Shown here: piece by piece, positions 1-7,760 of the stretch | Layout: each line of letters begins with the position of its first letter | How positions within the stretch are numbered: position 1 is the stretch's first letter | Source of the DNA: Ekhidna sp. | GTDB lineage: Bacteria > Bacteroidota > Bacteroidia > Cytophagales > Cyclobacteriaceae | Length of the DNA: 16,436 nt | Assembly: GCA_028821635.1 (NCBI GenBank) | Contig: JAPPDO010000078.1 | Location: 1-16,436, forward strand | Reading direction: 5' to 3' | Program-made: the position numbers and the translations under genes | The notes under the pieces: generated by a model | The model's input: the letters and a program-made list of their open reading frames with translations, nothing else | Database searches by the model: none | What the model was told of the DNA's origin: nothing

Positions 1-25
1 CTCTCTTAGGGTATGGAAGTCTTAT

Positions 26-1888
26 TTACGGCATCGCCTGCTCTGCCGGGTCTTTCTCCACTCTGAGTTTATCAATAATGAACTGCTGTCTGTCGGGCGT
101 GTTCTTGCCCATGTAGAAAGCGAGCAGATCTTGGATTTTCGTTTCTTTTTGCAGGATTACCGGCTCCAACCGGATGGCCTCTCCAATGAAGCCTGCAAAC
201 TCGTCAGGAGAGATTTCGCCCAGTCCTTTGAAGCGTGTAATCTCCGGCTTATGTCCCAGTGCTGCCACTGCTTTTTGCTTCTCATCCTCCGAATAGCAAT
301 AGCGTGTCTCCTTTTTATTTCTAACCCTGAACAGCGGCGTTTCCAAAATGAAAATATGATTGTTCCTCACTAGCTCGGGGAAGAACTGAAGGAAATATGT
401 CAGCAGCAATAGACGGATGTGCATTCCGTCCACATCGGCATCCGTTGCAATGACAATCTTTCGGTAGCGAAGTCCTTCCAGGCCCTCTTCAATGTTGAGT
501 GCGTGCTGCAACAGATTAAACTCTTCGTTTTCATAAACGACTTTTTTGGTATGTCCGAAACAGTTGAAGGGTTTACCTCTCAGAGAGAATACAGCCTGCG
601 TCTGAACGTCTCTTGATTTGGTAATGGAGCCGCTTGCGGAGTCTCCTTCCGTGATGAACACCATTGTCTCATCTTTTAGCTCCTCTTTGGCTTTCTTATC
701 ATTAAAGTGTATGCGACAGTCTCTCAGCTTCTTGTTGTGGAGGTTGGCTTTTTTGGCGCGTTCATTGGCGAGTTTTTTGATGCCTGCAATCTCTTTTCTC
801 TCCCGCTCTGACTGTTGGATTCTCTTGAGAAGCAAACTGGCGGTCTCAGCGTTTCTGTGAAGATAATTATCAAGATGTGTTTTCAAGAAATCATTGACAA
901 ACGTTCTCATCGTCGGGCCGTCCGGCCCCACGTTTTGAGAACCCAGCTTGGTTTTAGTCTGACTTTCAAAGACAGGCTCTTGGACTCTGACTGCAATAGC
1001 CCCAACGATGGCAGAGCGGACATCGGCGGCATCGAAATTTTTATTGTAAAATTCTCTTGTTGTTTTAACAACGGCCTCTCTCAGCGCGGCCAGATGTGTA
1101 CCTCCTTGTGTGGTGTATTGGCCATTTACAAACGAATAATACTCCTCACCGTACTGATTTGCATGCGTCAAGGCTGCTTCAATATCGTCGCCTCGCAGGT
1201 GGATGATTGGATACCTCAAGCTCTCTTCGTTTGTTTTTCGACCCAAAAGATCCTTGAGGCCATTTTCAGAGTGGTACTTTTTGCCATTAAGAATGATGGT
1301 CAGACCTGAATTAAGGTAAGCATAATTCCACATGAGGTTTTCGAGGTATCCGGGGATGAAGTGGAAGTTTTTGAAAACCTCCCCATCGGGCTCAAAGATG
1401 ATTCGGGTGCCGTTTCGCTGGTCTGATTTTTCTATCTTAGCATCATGCGTGATCGCGCCTTGTTCAAAGGCTGCAAGTTTCGTTTCCCCCTCCCGAAAGC
1501 TTTGCACTTTGAAGTAGCTTGAAAGTGCGTTTACTGCCTTAGTTCCGACACCATTCAACCCTACCGACTTTTGGAAAGCGGCTGAGTCATACTTGCCTCC
1601 GGTATTGATCTTGCTGACACAATCCACCACTTTACCCAGCGGGATACCTCTACCATAATCTCTCACGGTGACCCGATGATCCGTCACTTTAATCTCCACA
1701 ACCTTCCCGTACCCCATCATGTGCTCATCAATGCAGTTATCAATAATCTCTTTTACTAATACATAGATTCCATCATCAGGAGAGGAGCCATCCCCGAGTT
1801 TGCCGATATACATCCCCGGCCTCAGCCTGATGTGTTCTTTCCAGTCAAGCGATTTGATGCTCTGCTCGGTGTAAATTGCCTCTGTCAT
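26..1888 (-). CDS. parE: DNA topoisomerase IV subunit B (ParE)
   Basis: ATPase subunit of type IIA topoisomerase IV, which with ParC decatenates and relaxes chromosomes using ATP. The 620-residue product matches the usual ParE length. The GHKL ATPase domain is visible at about residues 15-215: the catalytic Glu and Asn in KEIIDN (E47, N51), the DYGRGIP turn (78-83) and the GLNGVGTKA glycine lid (110-118). The transducer lysine lies in QTKTKLGSQ (310-318). The TOPRIM domain has EGDSASGS (414-421) and the metal-binding DADVDG (483-488), followed by FKGLGEIS (553-560). The short length, without the long GyrB-type insertion or tail, favours ParE over GyrB. The start is ATG. The TAA stop leaves only 25 bases of the window, so a downstream parC, often the partner gene in this phylum, would lie beyond position 1. 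A weak promoter-like pair (TTG, 17 bases, TATTTTAC) sits at 1943-1970. Confidence 0.96.
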   Translation of the reverse strand: MTEAIYTEQSIKSLDWKEHIRLRPGMYIGKLGDGSSPDDGIYVLVKEIIDNCIDEHMMGYGKVVEIKVTDHRVTVRDYGRGIPLGKVVDCVSKINTGGKYDSAAFQKSVGLNGVGTKAVNALSSYFKVQSFREGETKLAAFEQGAITHDAKIEKSDQRNGTRIIFEPDGEVFKNFHFIPGYLENLMWNYAYLNSGLTIILNGKKYHSENGLKDLLGRKTNEESLRYPIIHLRGDDIEAALTHANQYGEEYYSFVNGQYTTQGGTHLAALREAVVKTTREFYNKNFDAADVRSAIVGAIAVRVQEPVFESQTKTKLGSQNVGPDGPTMRTFVNDFLKTHLDNYLHRNAETASLLLKRIQQSERERKEIAGIKKLANERAKKANLHNKKLRDCRIHFNDKKAKEELKDETMVFITEGDSASGSITKSRDVQTQAVFSLRGKPFNCFGHTKKVVYENEEFNLLQHALNIEEGLEGLRYRKIVIATDADVDGMHIRLLLLTYFLQFFPELVRNNHIFILETPLFRVRNKKETRYCYSEDEKQKAVAALGHKPEITRFKGLGEISPDEFAGFIGEAIRLEPVILQKETKIQDLLAFYMGKNTPDRQQFIIDKLRVEKDPAEQAMP

Positions 1889-2008
1889 TATAATGAGTCC
1901 GTTATATGTGAATGAGATAGGATTTTAGCTGTCAAGATAATCGTAAAATAGCGGCTTATGCACTTAACAAGCCTGTCCGAACCGGGAGTTTTATTTAGGT
2001 GTTGAAAT

Positions 2009-2470
2009 TTAGTCAATTGAAAATGAGGAGGTTTTGTGTCTTTTGAGTAACAAAAAAATGAGCCCTGCCAGCCAAATAATCAGAAAAACCGGGCCGATTA
2101 TATTCAAATAGTTATAGCTGGCCGGAGATATGTGAGTGGGGTTATTCCAAACCCCAATAAAGCCTGTCAGCAATGTAAAGTAAAAGTTCATGACAAAAAT
2201 GAGCCCGCTGACCCAGGATAAAAGCAACACTTTTAAACGCTTCAAACCATAAAAAATCACCACTCTCAAAAGAATATTGAGCCCGAAAAAGGTGATTAAA
2301 AACTGATAAAAAAAGTCTTGTTTGTGTACCGGATGCCAACCTTCAACATTCAAATCAACATTGATGGGCAGGTAAGCGTAAACCAACAATAAAACGATGG
2401 CGAACAAGAGTGTTGAAAAAAGGTTTAGCACTTTGACGGTCTTTATCATCAGGCAAATGTATTTCGGCAT
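2009..2470 (-). CDS. Small four-helix membrane protein, function unknown
   Basis: I do not recognise this 153-residue protein. It has four clear hydrophobic segments at about residues 12-33, 52-74, 79-104 and 121-143, so it should be an integral inner-membrane protein. Short polar loops separate the helices, and a Lys/Arg/His-rich C-terminus (LLKRHKTSS) after helix 4 suggests that end is cytoplasmic. The loop after helix 1 carries a Pro-Ile-Asn-Val stretch and a Trp-His pair. No enzyme motif is visible. The ATG start is preceded by AGGGA only a few bases upstream. An alternative ATG at codon 8 would drop a weakly charged leader without affecting helix 1. It lies 120 bases upstream of parE on the same strand and could be cotranscribed, but nothing links it functionally to the topoisomerase. 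No convincing terminator follows it. Confidence 0.75.
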   Translation of the reverse strand: MPKYICLMIKTVKVLNLFSTLLFAIVLLLVYAYLPINVDLNVEGWHPVHKQDFFYQFLITFFGLNILLRVVIFYGLKRLKVLLLSWVSGLIFVMNFYFTLLTGFIGVWNNPTHISPASYNYLNIIGPVFLIIWLAGLIFLLLKRHKTSSFSID

Positions 2471-2820
2471 TCCCTATTAATTAAAAGGTATCTTATTTAT
2501 TTTAAAAGGTGTACTTCAGTCTGACCTTCTAGGCCGAATTACAGACAGTCCCGTTCTGAAATAGATTGTTACTACCAAATTTTATCATAAAAGAAGAACA
2601 AAAGTCGGCTGTCCATGTATAGTACAAAAATAGTCAGCACTACCGTCAGGCTTACAACATCTTTTTGATTGAGGAGGTTGTTTCTAATCAGGAGAGTCTC
2701 TCCTTTACCGAGTGCAAGCATGGAATGCCGAGCGGGAATTTGTCCCAGGAAGAGTTTGGCATGTTTATGCCGACTAGAATCTACAATACAACCTACGCTT
2801 AGAGGCAGATAAGATAATAT
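2471..2820. other. Intergenic stretch with an in-phase open frame behind the channel gene
   Basis: No confident gene is present. On the minus strand, immediately after the TAA stop of the channel gene (2821-2823) and in the same phase, there are 82 sense codons before a TAG at 2572-2574. The only ATG in that frame (2719-2721) would give a 49-residue peptide with one hydrophobic segment (VVSLTVVLTIFVLY) and an aromatic C-terminus (LLFFFYDKIW). It could be an unannotated small membrane peptide, a decayed gene end, or chance. No strong terminator hairpin was found for the channel gene. Confidence 0.4.
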
Positions 2821-4731
2821 TTAGTCCTCTGAAAGAACGATGACCATATCGTTTGCTTCCAAAGTAAACATCTCTGATTTCTTGGGATTCAATACAACTC
2901 CGTACTGCTCATTTGCATCTTTAGATTTGGCAATATTTCGATAGCCAATAGCTACTTCATTCTTTCTTGCCGCAGATTCCAGTACTGTGTAAAAGTTCAT
3001 AGACTCACCCACTTGCACATATTCCATGGCGGGTTTAATGTATATTTCTGAACCATCAGCATCAAAAAGGTCTTCAAATACTCGCATTAAATCTTTCTCT
3101 TCGGCTACCTGACTCATTAACAGACTTATTAATTTATCACTGACGATGAAGTCATCTGCACTTGTAATATCTGCAAGCTGTCTATTTCGTATATCTAGCA
3201 TTTCACTCACGATCTTGTATTTGCTTCCGTGCACTTCGGTAAAGTTTCGCAAATGAAGCAAGGTGATAAGCGACTGGGCATCAGCTTCCTGAATTGGGAA
3301 GTAGTTTTGGTAGCTTAGCAGTATGATGTAGTCATAGTTTTCCAGACGCATACTTTCAAGCGTTTCTCTATCCGTTGTGTCCTGTACTTCAAAAGAAATG
3401 GTAATATTTTTAACGCTCTTTTTTATTTTTTCGATTGTCTTCTCCGCATTGTCAAACTTTGAGACAATTTTCAGTTTTGATTCTTTTGGCACGTAATTAT
3501 CTAACTCCTGAACGATATATCTTGCCCTATTATTCCAGCCTACAATGAGGATTTCCTCTGCTTCCATAGGCTCAGGTTCAGTATATACAATTTTACTTTC
3601 ATTAGCCTCTATATCAGCATCAGGTGCTGCATTTGGAATAAGTGTATCGTCATCTTTTGTAATACCTATTACTTTATCATTTTTGCTAAATACAGTGTCC
3701 ATAGGTGGGTTAATAGCTACACCGCCCTTAGCATATTGGATTCCCATAATTGCAGAATCCTCATAAGCGAACAGAATTTCGCGAAAGGTTCTTCCTTCTA
3801 AAGAAGGGGCAAGTTCAAAGTAGATTTCGTCACCGTCAAAATCCATTAAGTCTTGATAAACTACACTTAGACCAGACTGCCTGCTGGTCTGTACCATGAT
3901 CTTAGAGATAATCTCATCGGACAAGATCAATTCTACCTCATCTTTCCCCACCATCTTAGCAACGTCAAAGTTTTTTTTATCTTCTATTTCTGCTGTTATG
4001 TGGTAAGGAGCCTTCCTTCTATTTGGATTTGTGACAATGGCAACGATTGTTTTGATGATCTGGCTGTCAGAGTTCTCATTTTCTTTATCCAGTATAACAA
4101 TCGCCTTTGTTTCAAACGGATTTGCGATCTGTAGATCATGTACATCAATAGGATTTCCGGTTCGGCAGATTACCTGAGTATTACCGGTATTCCCTACCTT
4201 GTCTTTAATTTCGTCTTCCATCACTACCTTATCCATATCAGCAAGAATGACGATGACCCCCTTTTTTTGATTTTCATTGGCTTCGACGATTTCAGGAATG
4301 ATCGTAAAAATTTTGGACGACCAGCCCAAAAGAAGAACATGGTTTTGTTCAATAACGAAGGATCGCCCCTTTCTCAGCACTTCCAGTTTAGTCAAAATAC
4401 CATTAGAAACGAGGCCAATGAGCGTAGATATAATCACCAGACCCAGAACGGTTGTAAGCAGCATAAACAGTCGAAATGGCCAGTTCTCGTCATGATTGCC
4501 CAAAACTCCCGGGTCAAGTGCATGCGTAAGGTTCACCCAAACGGATTCAAAGATGTTAAAGTTATCTTCATGGTCAGGGTGAAGACCCAGAGCAAGCAGG
4601 AAACTTCCGAAAATAGCAATAACGATCAACGTTATCACTCCCAGACCTTTGATCATGGAAATGGTTCCCTGTGAAACGAAATTATCAAATCTGTACTTAA
4701 TTTTGTCTTTAAATGAAATGCGCCTCTTCAT
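2821..4731 (-). CDS. CASTOR/POLLUX-family ion channel with two RCK-like modules
   Basis: A 636-residue membrane channel related to the plant nuclear-envelope channels CASTOR and POLLUX/DMI1 and their bacterial homologues. Helix 1 is at about 28-50, a pore helix and filter-like region at 60-82 (LDPGVLGNH), and the inner helix at 86-111. The segment LRKGRSFVIEQNHVLLLGWS (119-138) is the family hallmark where the inner helix joins the first nucleotide-binding fold. RCK module 1 spans about 130-365, with a TrkA-C-like beta region from about 298 (DGDEIYFELAPSL). RCK module 2 spans about 390-636, opening with ILIVGWNN and ending in a second TrkA-C-like region (DGSEIYIKPAM). The RCK folds carry GWSS and GWNN in place of the classical GxGxxG, as is usual here. 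By homology the protein should pass monovalent cations or Ca2+, gated by ligands on the RCK ring. The bacterial role is largely unknown. It is divergent from the TAXI-type gene at 4872. A TAATTTTG box at 4761-4768 may be its -7 element. Confidence 0.88.
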   Translation of the reverse strand: MKRRISFKDKIKYRFDNFVSQGTISMIKGLGVITLIVIAIFGSFLLALGLHPDHEDNFNIFESVWVNLTHALDPGVLGNHDENWPFRLFMLLTTVLGLVIISTLIGLVSNGILTKLEVLRKGRSFVIEQNHVLLLGWSSKIFTIIPEIVEANENQKKGVIVILADMDKVVMEDEIKDKVGNTGNTQVICRTGNPIDVHDLQIANPFETKAIVILDKENENSDSQIIKTIVAIVTNPNRRKAPYHITAEIEDKKNFDVAKMVGKDEVELILSDEIISKIMVQTSRQSGLSVVYQDLMDFDGDEIYFELAPSLEGRTFREILFAYEDSAIMGIQYAKGGVAINPPMDTVFSKNDKVIGITKDDDTLIPNAAPDADIEANESKIVYTEPEPMEAEEILIVGWNNRARYIVQELDNYVPKESKLKIVSKFDNAEKTIEKIKKSVKNITISFEVQDTTDRETLESMRLENYDYIILLSYQNYFPIQEADAQSLITLLHLRNFTEVHGSKYKIVSEMLDIRNRQLADITSADDFIVSDKLISLLMSQVAEEKDLMRVFEDLFDADGSEIYIKPAMEYVQVGESMNFYTVLESAARKNEVAIGYRNIAKSKDANEQYGVVLNPKKSEMFTLEANDMVIVLSED

Positions 4732-4760
4732 TCAGGTTGGATGTAATTGTTTAATGTATA

Positions 4761-4768
4761 CAAAATTA
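4761..4768 (-). promoter_or_regulatory. Candidate -7 box of the channel gene
   Basis: On the minus strand the sequence is TAATTTTG, a full match to the Bacteroidota -7 consensus TAnnTTTG. It lies 29 bases before the channel ATG, so the transcript leader would be about 20 bases. No TTG is found at the expected -33 distance, so this is only a partial promoter match. Confidence 0.3.
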
Positions 4769-4795
4769 GGTCTAAAATAATCATTAAGTATTATT

Positions 4796-4858
4796 ATACG
4801 ACGAAATAAGATACGTTAAGAGTGAGATACGAAATATTTAAAGTATCTTTCACGTATT
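4796..4858. promoter_or_regulatory. Cluster of ATACG repeats and a hairpin between the divergent genes
   Basis: ATACG occurs at 4796-4800, 4811-4815 and 4827-4831 on the plus strand, spaced 15 and 16 bases. It recurs inverted as GTATC (4843-4847) and CGTAT (4853-4857). An imperfect inverted repeat, GTGAGATAC (4822-4830) against GTATCTTTCAC (4843-4853), brackets an AT-only core. The cluster is 14-76 bases upstream of the ATG at 4872. It resembles a multi-site operator for a dimeric regulator. TATCTTTC at 4844-4851, a 7/8 match to TAnnTTTG, could be the -7 box of the plus-strand gene. Confidence 0.4.
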
Positions 4859-4871
4859 CATAATATATACC

Positions 4872-6128
4872 ATGAATCGACAGTTTTACCCGCTAATCTT
4901 TGTAATCATACTTGGTTTTACTTCTTGTAATCCAACGCTTACCCGCTTTAAATTCATTTATAATGACAAAGGTCCCAACAAGGAGATAGCTCTGAAGATG
5001 GAAGAGCTTCTGGAAGCTACCTTCTATAATACTGATATTGTCCTAATTGAGGGTTTGGGAACAGAAGAAAACCTAGACAGCCTCGTGCTAGGTGCTGTAG
5101 ATATTGCTCTGGTTGAAAATTATGTAAAATTTAGAGAAGGGGTTAACTCTGCATTTTCTGTCTATTCCGAGATACTTCATATTTTCTATAAGTCGGAAGA
5201 AGAGATCAATTCGTTTAAGGATTTGGTTCATGACAAGAACTTGTACATCGGGAGAGAGGGCTCACCGACCTATAATTTAATGTTGGACTTGTTTGAGTTC
5301 TATGCTGTTGATTATTCAAGAATCAGCCTAACTCAGGAAATGAGAAAGGGAGACGTTGTGGTAGAATTAACGAATTTGCTCAATGACGAAAGATTGAGTC
5401 GATATACTAGCTATCAACTGTTTTCTTTTGAGAATGTACAAAATGACGACTCCTCTATCGTTGAAGCACTCTCCCTGACTTATCCTAAGCTCTCACCTTT
5501 TTTAATCCCGAAGGGAATCTACATGGGGTATGCACAAAAGCCTATTGTGACCCTATCCGTTGACTTGATTATGATGGTAAGGTCTTCTATCGGAGAAGTC
5601 CCGATTAATGATTTTACGAAAACCATGCTACGAAACAGACAGATTTTTACATCCATCGACCCGCTCATTTATAATGGCATGAAAACAGACTTTGATCAGG
5701 GGAAATTAAATATACCCCTGCATGAGGGTGCTAGGATATTTTTTGACGGAGACGATCCGGGTTTTTTTGAGAGATATGCCGAATTAGGAGGTGTAGTCCT
5801 TTCTCTGATCATTGCTATCTGGAGTGGTCTGGTTTCGCTCATAAAGTGGCAAGCTCAAAAGAAAAAGGACCGTATTGACGAGTTTTATGAAGATTTGATA
5901 AAAATTAAAAACAATATTCCGAACCTAAGAAGAATTAACGATACAGTTGAAAATGTGAAGCATGTTCAGGCTTCACAAAACAAAGCCTTTGAGCTGTTGA
6001 TCAGTGAGGAGCTTGTGGCAAATGAAAGTTTTAGAATCTATATGGAGCTATCCAAAGAAACGGTCAGCGAGTTGCGCTCCAAATTAAGAGTACTTAAAAA
6101 TTTACAAACGAAAGCCGCCGCCTCTTAA
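4872..6128 (+). CDS. Membrane-tethered TAXI-family solute-binding protein
   Basis: A 418-residue protein whose first about 290 residues resemble TAXI-type (TRAP-associated extracytoplasmic immunogenic) periplasmic binding proteins. Visible marks are VDIALVEN (76-83, like the DxAxVQ motif), IGREGSPTYNLMLDLFEFY (126-144, like the GxPGSGT..A...L ligand-binding segment) and NIPLHEGARIFF (280-291, like PxHPGAxxYY). An N-terminal hydrophobic segment ends in a lipobox-like FTSC with Cys19, suggesting a lipid-anchored N-terminus. A second membrane segment at about 305-326 is followed by a roughly 90-residue Lys/Glu-rich, probably helical tail that should be cytoplasmic. The expected topology is therefore a periplasmic sensor joined to a cytoplasmic helix, unlike a free transport-binding protein. 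No TRAP permease genes (DctQ or DctM type) lie nearby. Instead the gene diverges from a CASTOR/POLLUX-like channel, so a ligand-sensing subunit of that channel is a reasonable but untested idea. The ATG start has no Shine-Dalgarno. Confidence 0.75.
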   Translation: MNRQFYPLIFVIILGFTSCNPTLTRFKFIYNDKGPNKEIALKMEELLEATFYNTDIVLIEGLGTEENLDSLVLGAVDIALVENYVKFREGVNSAFSVYSEILHIFYKSEEEINSFKDLVHDKNLYIGREGSPTYNLMLDLFEFYAVDYSRISLTQEMRKGDVVVELTNLLNDERLSRYTSYQLFSFENVQNDDSSIVEALSLTYPKLSPFLIPKGIYMGYAQKPIVTLSVDLIMMVRSSIGEVPINDFTKTMLRNRQIFTSIDPLIYNGMKTDFDQGKLNIPLHEGARIFFDGDDPGFFERYAELGGVVLSLIIAIWSGLVSLIKWQAQKKKDRIDEFYEDLIKIKNNIPNLRRINDTVENVKHVQASQNKAFELLISEELVANESFRIYMELSKETVSELRSKLRVLKNLQTKAAAS

Positions 6129-6207
6129 ACTAACTGCCGGATATCCGAACATAATTTAGCTTTGGTATTACTCACTGATCATGGATATGTGAGATGTTTT
6201 TACTAAC

Positions 6208-6391
6208 ATTTAACACAAAGTACATAAAGCGATGGGATATAAAGGCATAGTTACAAACTACACCCGGAGAAGACTGAGTGCCGGTCTAAAAAATCAAAGT
6301 AGGCATTTTTTTTCTTGCAGATGCGCTTAAAAAGTTGCAAATGCACTCTCTGTGCCCTTAGTGGCTTCTTTTTGTCCTTTGTGGTTAAATC
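6208..6391. repeat. Small repeat element with inverted ends
   Basis: The left end (from 6208) reads ATTTAACACAAAGTACATAAAG. Read inward on the opposite strand, the right end (6390 leftward) is ATTTAACCACAAAGGACA followed by AAAAG. With one gap these agree at all but about two positions over 22-23 bases, so the ends are inverted copies. The inner right part (6346-6391) has a second copy at 16087-16132. Such AACCACAAAGGACACAAAG-like tracts recur in many Bacteroidota genomes, in my recollection often beside GxxExxY-type genes. No such gene is seen here. It may be a MITE-like relic or an RNA hairpin element. Confidence 0.5.
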
Positions 6392-6440
6392 TTTATTGAA
6401 AGTCCCACTAATATAAGAATAGACATAACCTCACTAAAAA

Positions 6441-6503
6441 GTAGCCTGTATTTGGTGCAGCTACCGGACGGGCGATTGGCGAAGTTTGTGAGGGAGTAGC
6501 TGC
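6441..6503 (+). promoter_or_regulatory. Mutually exclusive stems in the mreB leader
   Basis: GCAGCTAC (6457-6464) can pair perfectly with GTAGCTGC (6496-6503) across a 31-base loop. Alternatively its GCTAC half can pair with GTAGC at 6441-6445 across a 14-base loop. Such competing stems are a feature of leader-RNA switches, but no known riboswitch consensus is recognised and no U-tract follows directly. Confidence 0.2.
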
Positions 6504-6670
6504 CTATTAGGAAAGTGGTGGAATTTATTGGTATGATTTGCATTGATAGCATTGTTCTCCGCTACTCTTTCCATTCTTATATGAAGTCTTTAGCGAGGCG
6601 TTGAGGACAGTTTGCATTTTTTGTGTTCATCACTTTTTTCTTGCAAATCCACTGCATTTTAGTGACACCT

Positions 6671-6678
6671 TAGCTTTT
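6671..6678 (+). promoter_or_regulatory. Weak candidate -7 box for the mre operon
   Basis: TAGCTTTT matches TAnnTTTG at 7 of 8 positions and lies 46 bases before the mreB ATG. No TTG occurs 19-21 bases upstream, so the call rests on one box only. Confidence 0.22.
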
Positions 6679-6724
6679 ATGCTGAATCAAACCTAACTTC
6701 GTGCTGAAATTTTGACGAATATTA

Positions 6725-7753
6725 ATGGGTCTTTTTGATTTTTTCCAAAGTGACGTTGCGATTGATTTAGGAACGGCTAATACACTAATTATTAGTAAGG
6801 ATAAGGTTGTCGTCGATGAGCCGTCAATTATTGCGATTGATAAAAACACGAATAAAGTGCTGGCTATTGGTCGCGGAGCGATGCAGATGCACGAGAAAAC
6901 TCATGAAAATATTAAAACAATCCGTCCGCTTAAAGATGGAGTGATTGCAGACTTTCATGCGGCAGAGCACATGATACGGGGAATGATCAAAATGATTGAT
7001 AAGGGTAAGAAGAGTTTTGTACCTGCCTCTCATCGGATGATTATATGTATCCCCTCAGGTATTACTGAGGTAGAGAAGAGGGCTGTAAGAGATTCAGCAG
7101 AGCACGCCGGAGCGAAAGAGGTTTATATGATCCACGAGCCAGTAGCGGCGGCTATCGGTATAGGAATTGATATTGACCAGCCGGTCGGCAGTATGATTGT
7201 GGATATTGGCGGCGGCACTACCGAGATTGCAGTCATCGCCTTGAGCGGCATTGTCTGCGACCAATCTATTCGGGTAGCGGGGGATTCTTTCAATAAAGAT
7301 ATACTTGATTATATGAGAAGGCAGCATAATCTTTTAATTGGAGAAAGAACGGCAGAGAAGGTTAAAATTGAAGTAGGCTCGGCATTGACTGAACTGGACG
7401 AGGGGCCCGAAGATTTTGAAATTAGAGGGCGCGATTTAATGACAGGAATCCCAAAAGTCATCAAGATACCCTACTCAGAGATTGCCTTCGCCATTGATAA
7501 ATCCGTATCTAAGATTGAAGAGGCCGTCTTGAAAGCCTTAGAAATTTCACCTCCGGAACTATCTGCGGATATTTACGATAATGGCATTTATCTGACAGGG
7601 GGCGGTGCGATGTTAAGGGGACTAGACAAGCGGCTTTCAATGAAGACTAAGCTTCCCATCCATATTGCTGAAGACCCCTTACGGGCTGTTGTCAGGGGCA
7701 CAGGGACGGCATTAAAAAACTTAAATTACTACAAAGCTGTATTGATGAGTTAA
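6725..7753 (+). CDS. mreB: Rod shape-determining actin homologue MreB
   Basis: Bacterial actin that forms ATP-dependent filaments on the inner membrane and guides the elongasome. At 342 residues it is full length. The actin-fold nucleotide motifs are visible: phosphate-1 DLGTANT (about 14-20), the connecting and phosphate-2 region DIGGGTTEIAV (160-170), and the adenosine motif TGGGAMLRGLDKRL (291-304). The N-terminus MGLFDFF is a short amphipathic, membrane-contacting start typical of MreB. HEPVAAAIG (about 138-146) and VAGDSFN (about 181-187) are also highly characteristic. The ATG is preceded by AT-rich sequence without a Shine-Dalgarno. It is first in a five-gene operon, with mreC starting 7 bases after its stop. 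The long repeat-bearing leader upstream is where regulation of the operon would be expected. Confidence 0.98.
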   Translation: MGLFDFFQSDVAIDLGTANTLIISKDKVVVDEPSIIAIDKNTNKVLAIGRGAMQMHEKTHENIKTIRPLKDGVIADFHAAEHMIRGMIKMIDKGKKSFVPASHRMIICIPSGITEVEKRAVRDSAEHAGAKEVYMIHEPVAAAIGIGIDIDQPVGSMIVDIGGGTTEIAVIALSGIVCDQSIRVAGDSFNKDILDYMRRQHNLLIGERTAEKVKIEVGSALTELDEGPEDFEIRGRDLMTGIPKVIKIPYSEIAFAIDKSVSKIEEAVLKALEISPPELSADIYDNGIYLTGGGAMLRGLDKRLSMKTKLPIHIAEDPLRAVVRGTGTALKNLNYYKAVLMS

Positions 7754-7760
7754 ATCTACC

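Larger units (their letters stand above)
6129..6724. other. Long mreB leader with repeats and no confident gene
   Basis: This 596-base stretch lies between the TAXI-type gene and mreB. From left to right it holds a 10-bp palindrome CGGATATCCG (6138-6147); a repeat element with inverted ends (6208-6391); a 10-bp inverted pair, ATATAAGAAT at 6411-6420 and its complement at 6573-6582; competing short hairpins (6441-6503); a coding-like frame broken by one TAG (6388-6604); and a weak promoter box at 6671-6678. No open frame long enough to call a gene was found on either strand. Confidence 0.6.

Noticed and set aside
815..1309. 164-codon plus-strand frame inside parE
   Set aside because: Lies opposite conserved parE coding sequence, and its product shows no recognisable motif.
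4872..6128. TRAP transporter operon
   Set aside because: No TRAP membrane subunits (DctQ or DctM type, or fused) flank the binding-protein-like gene.
6138..6147. Palindrome CGGATATCCG as a terminator
   Set aside because: Stem too short and no T-run follows; may be chance.
6157..6164. TAGCTTTG as an mreB promoter
   Set aside because: Full -7 match, but no TTG at the right distance and more than 550 bases from mreB.
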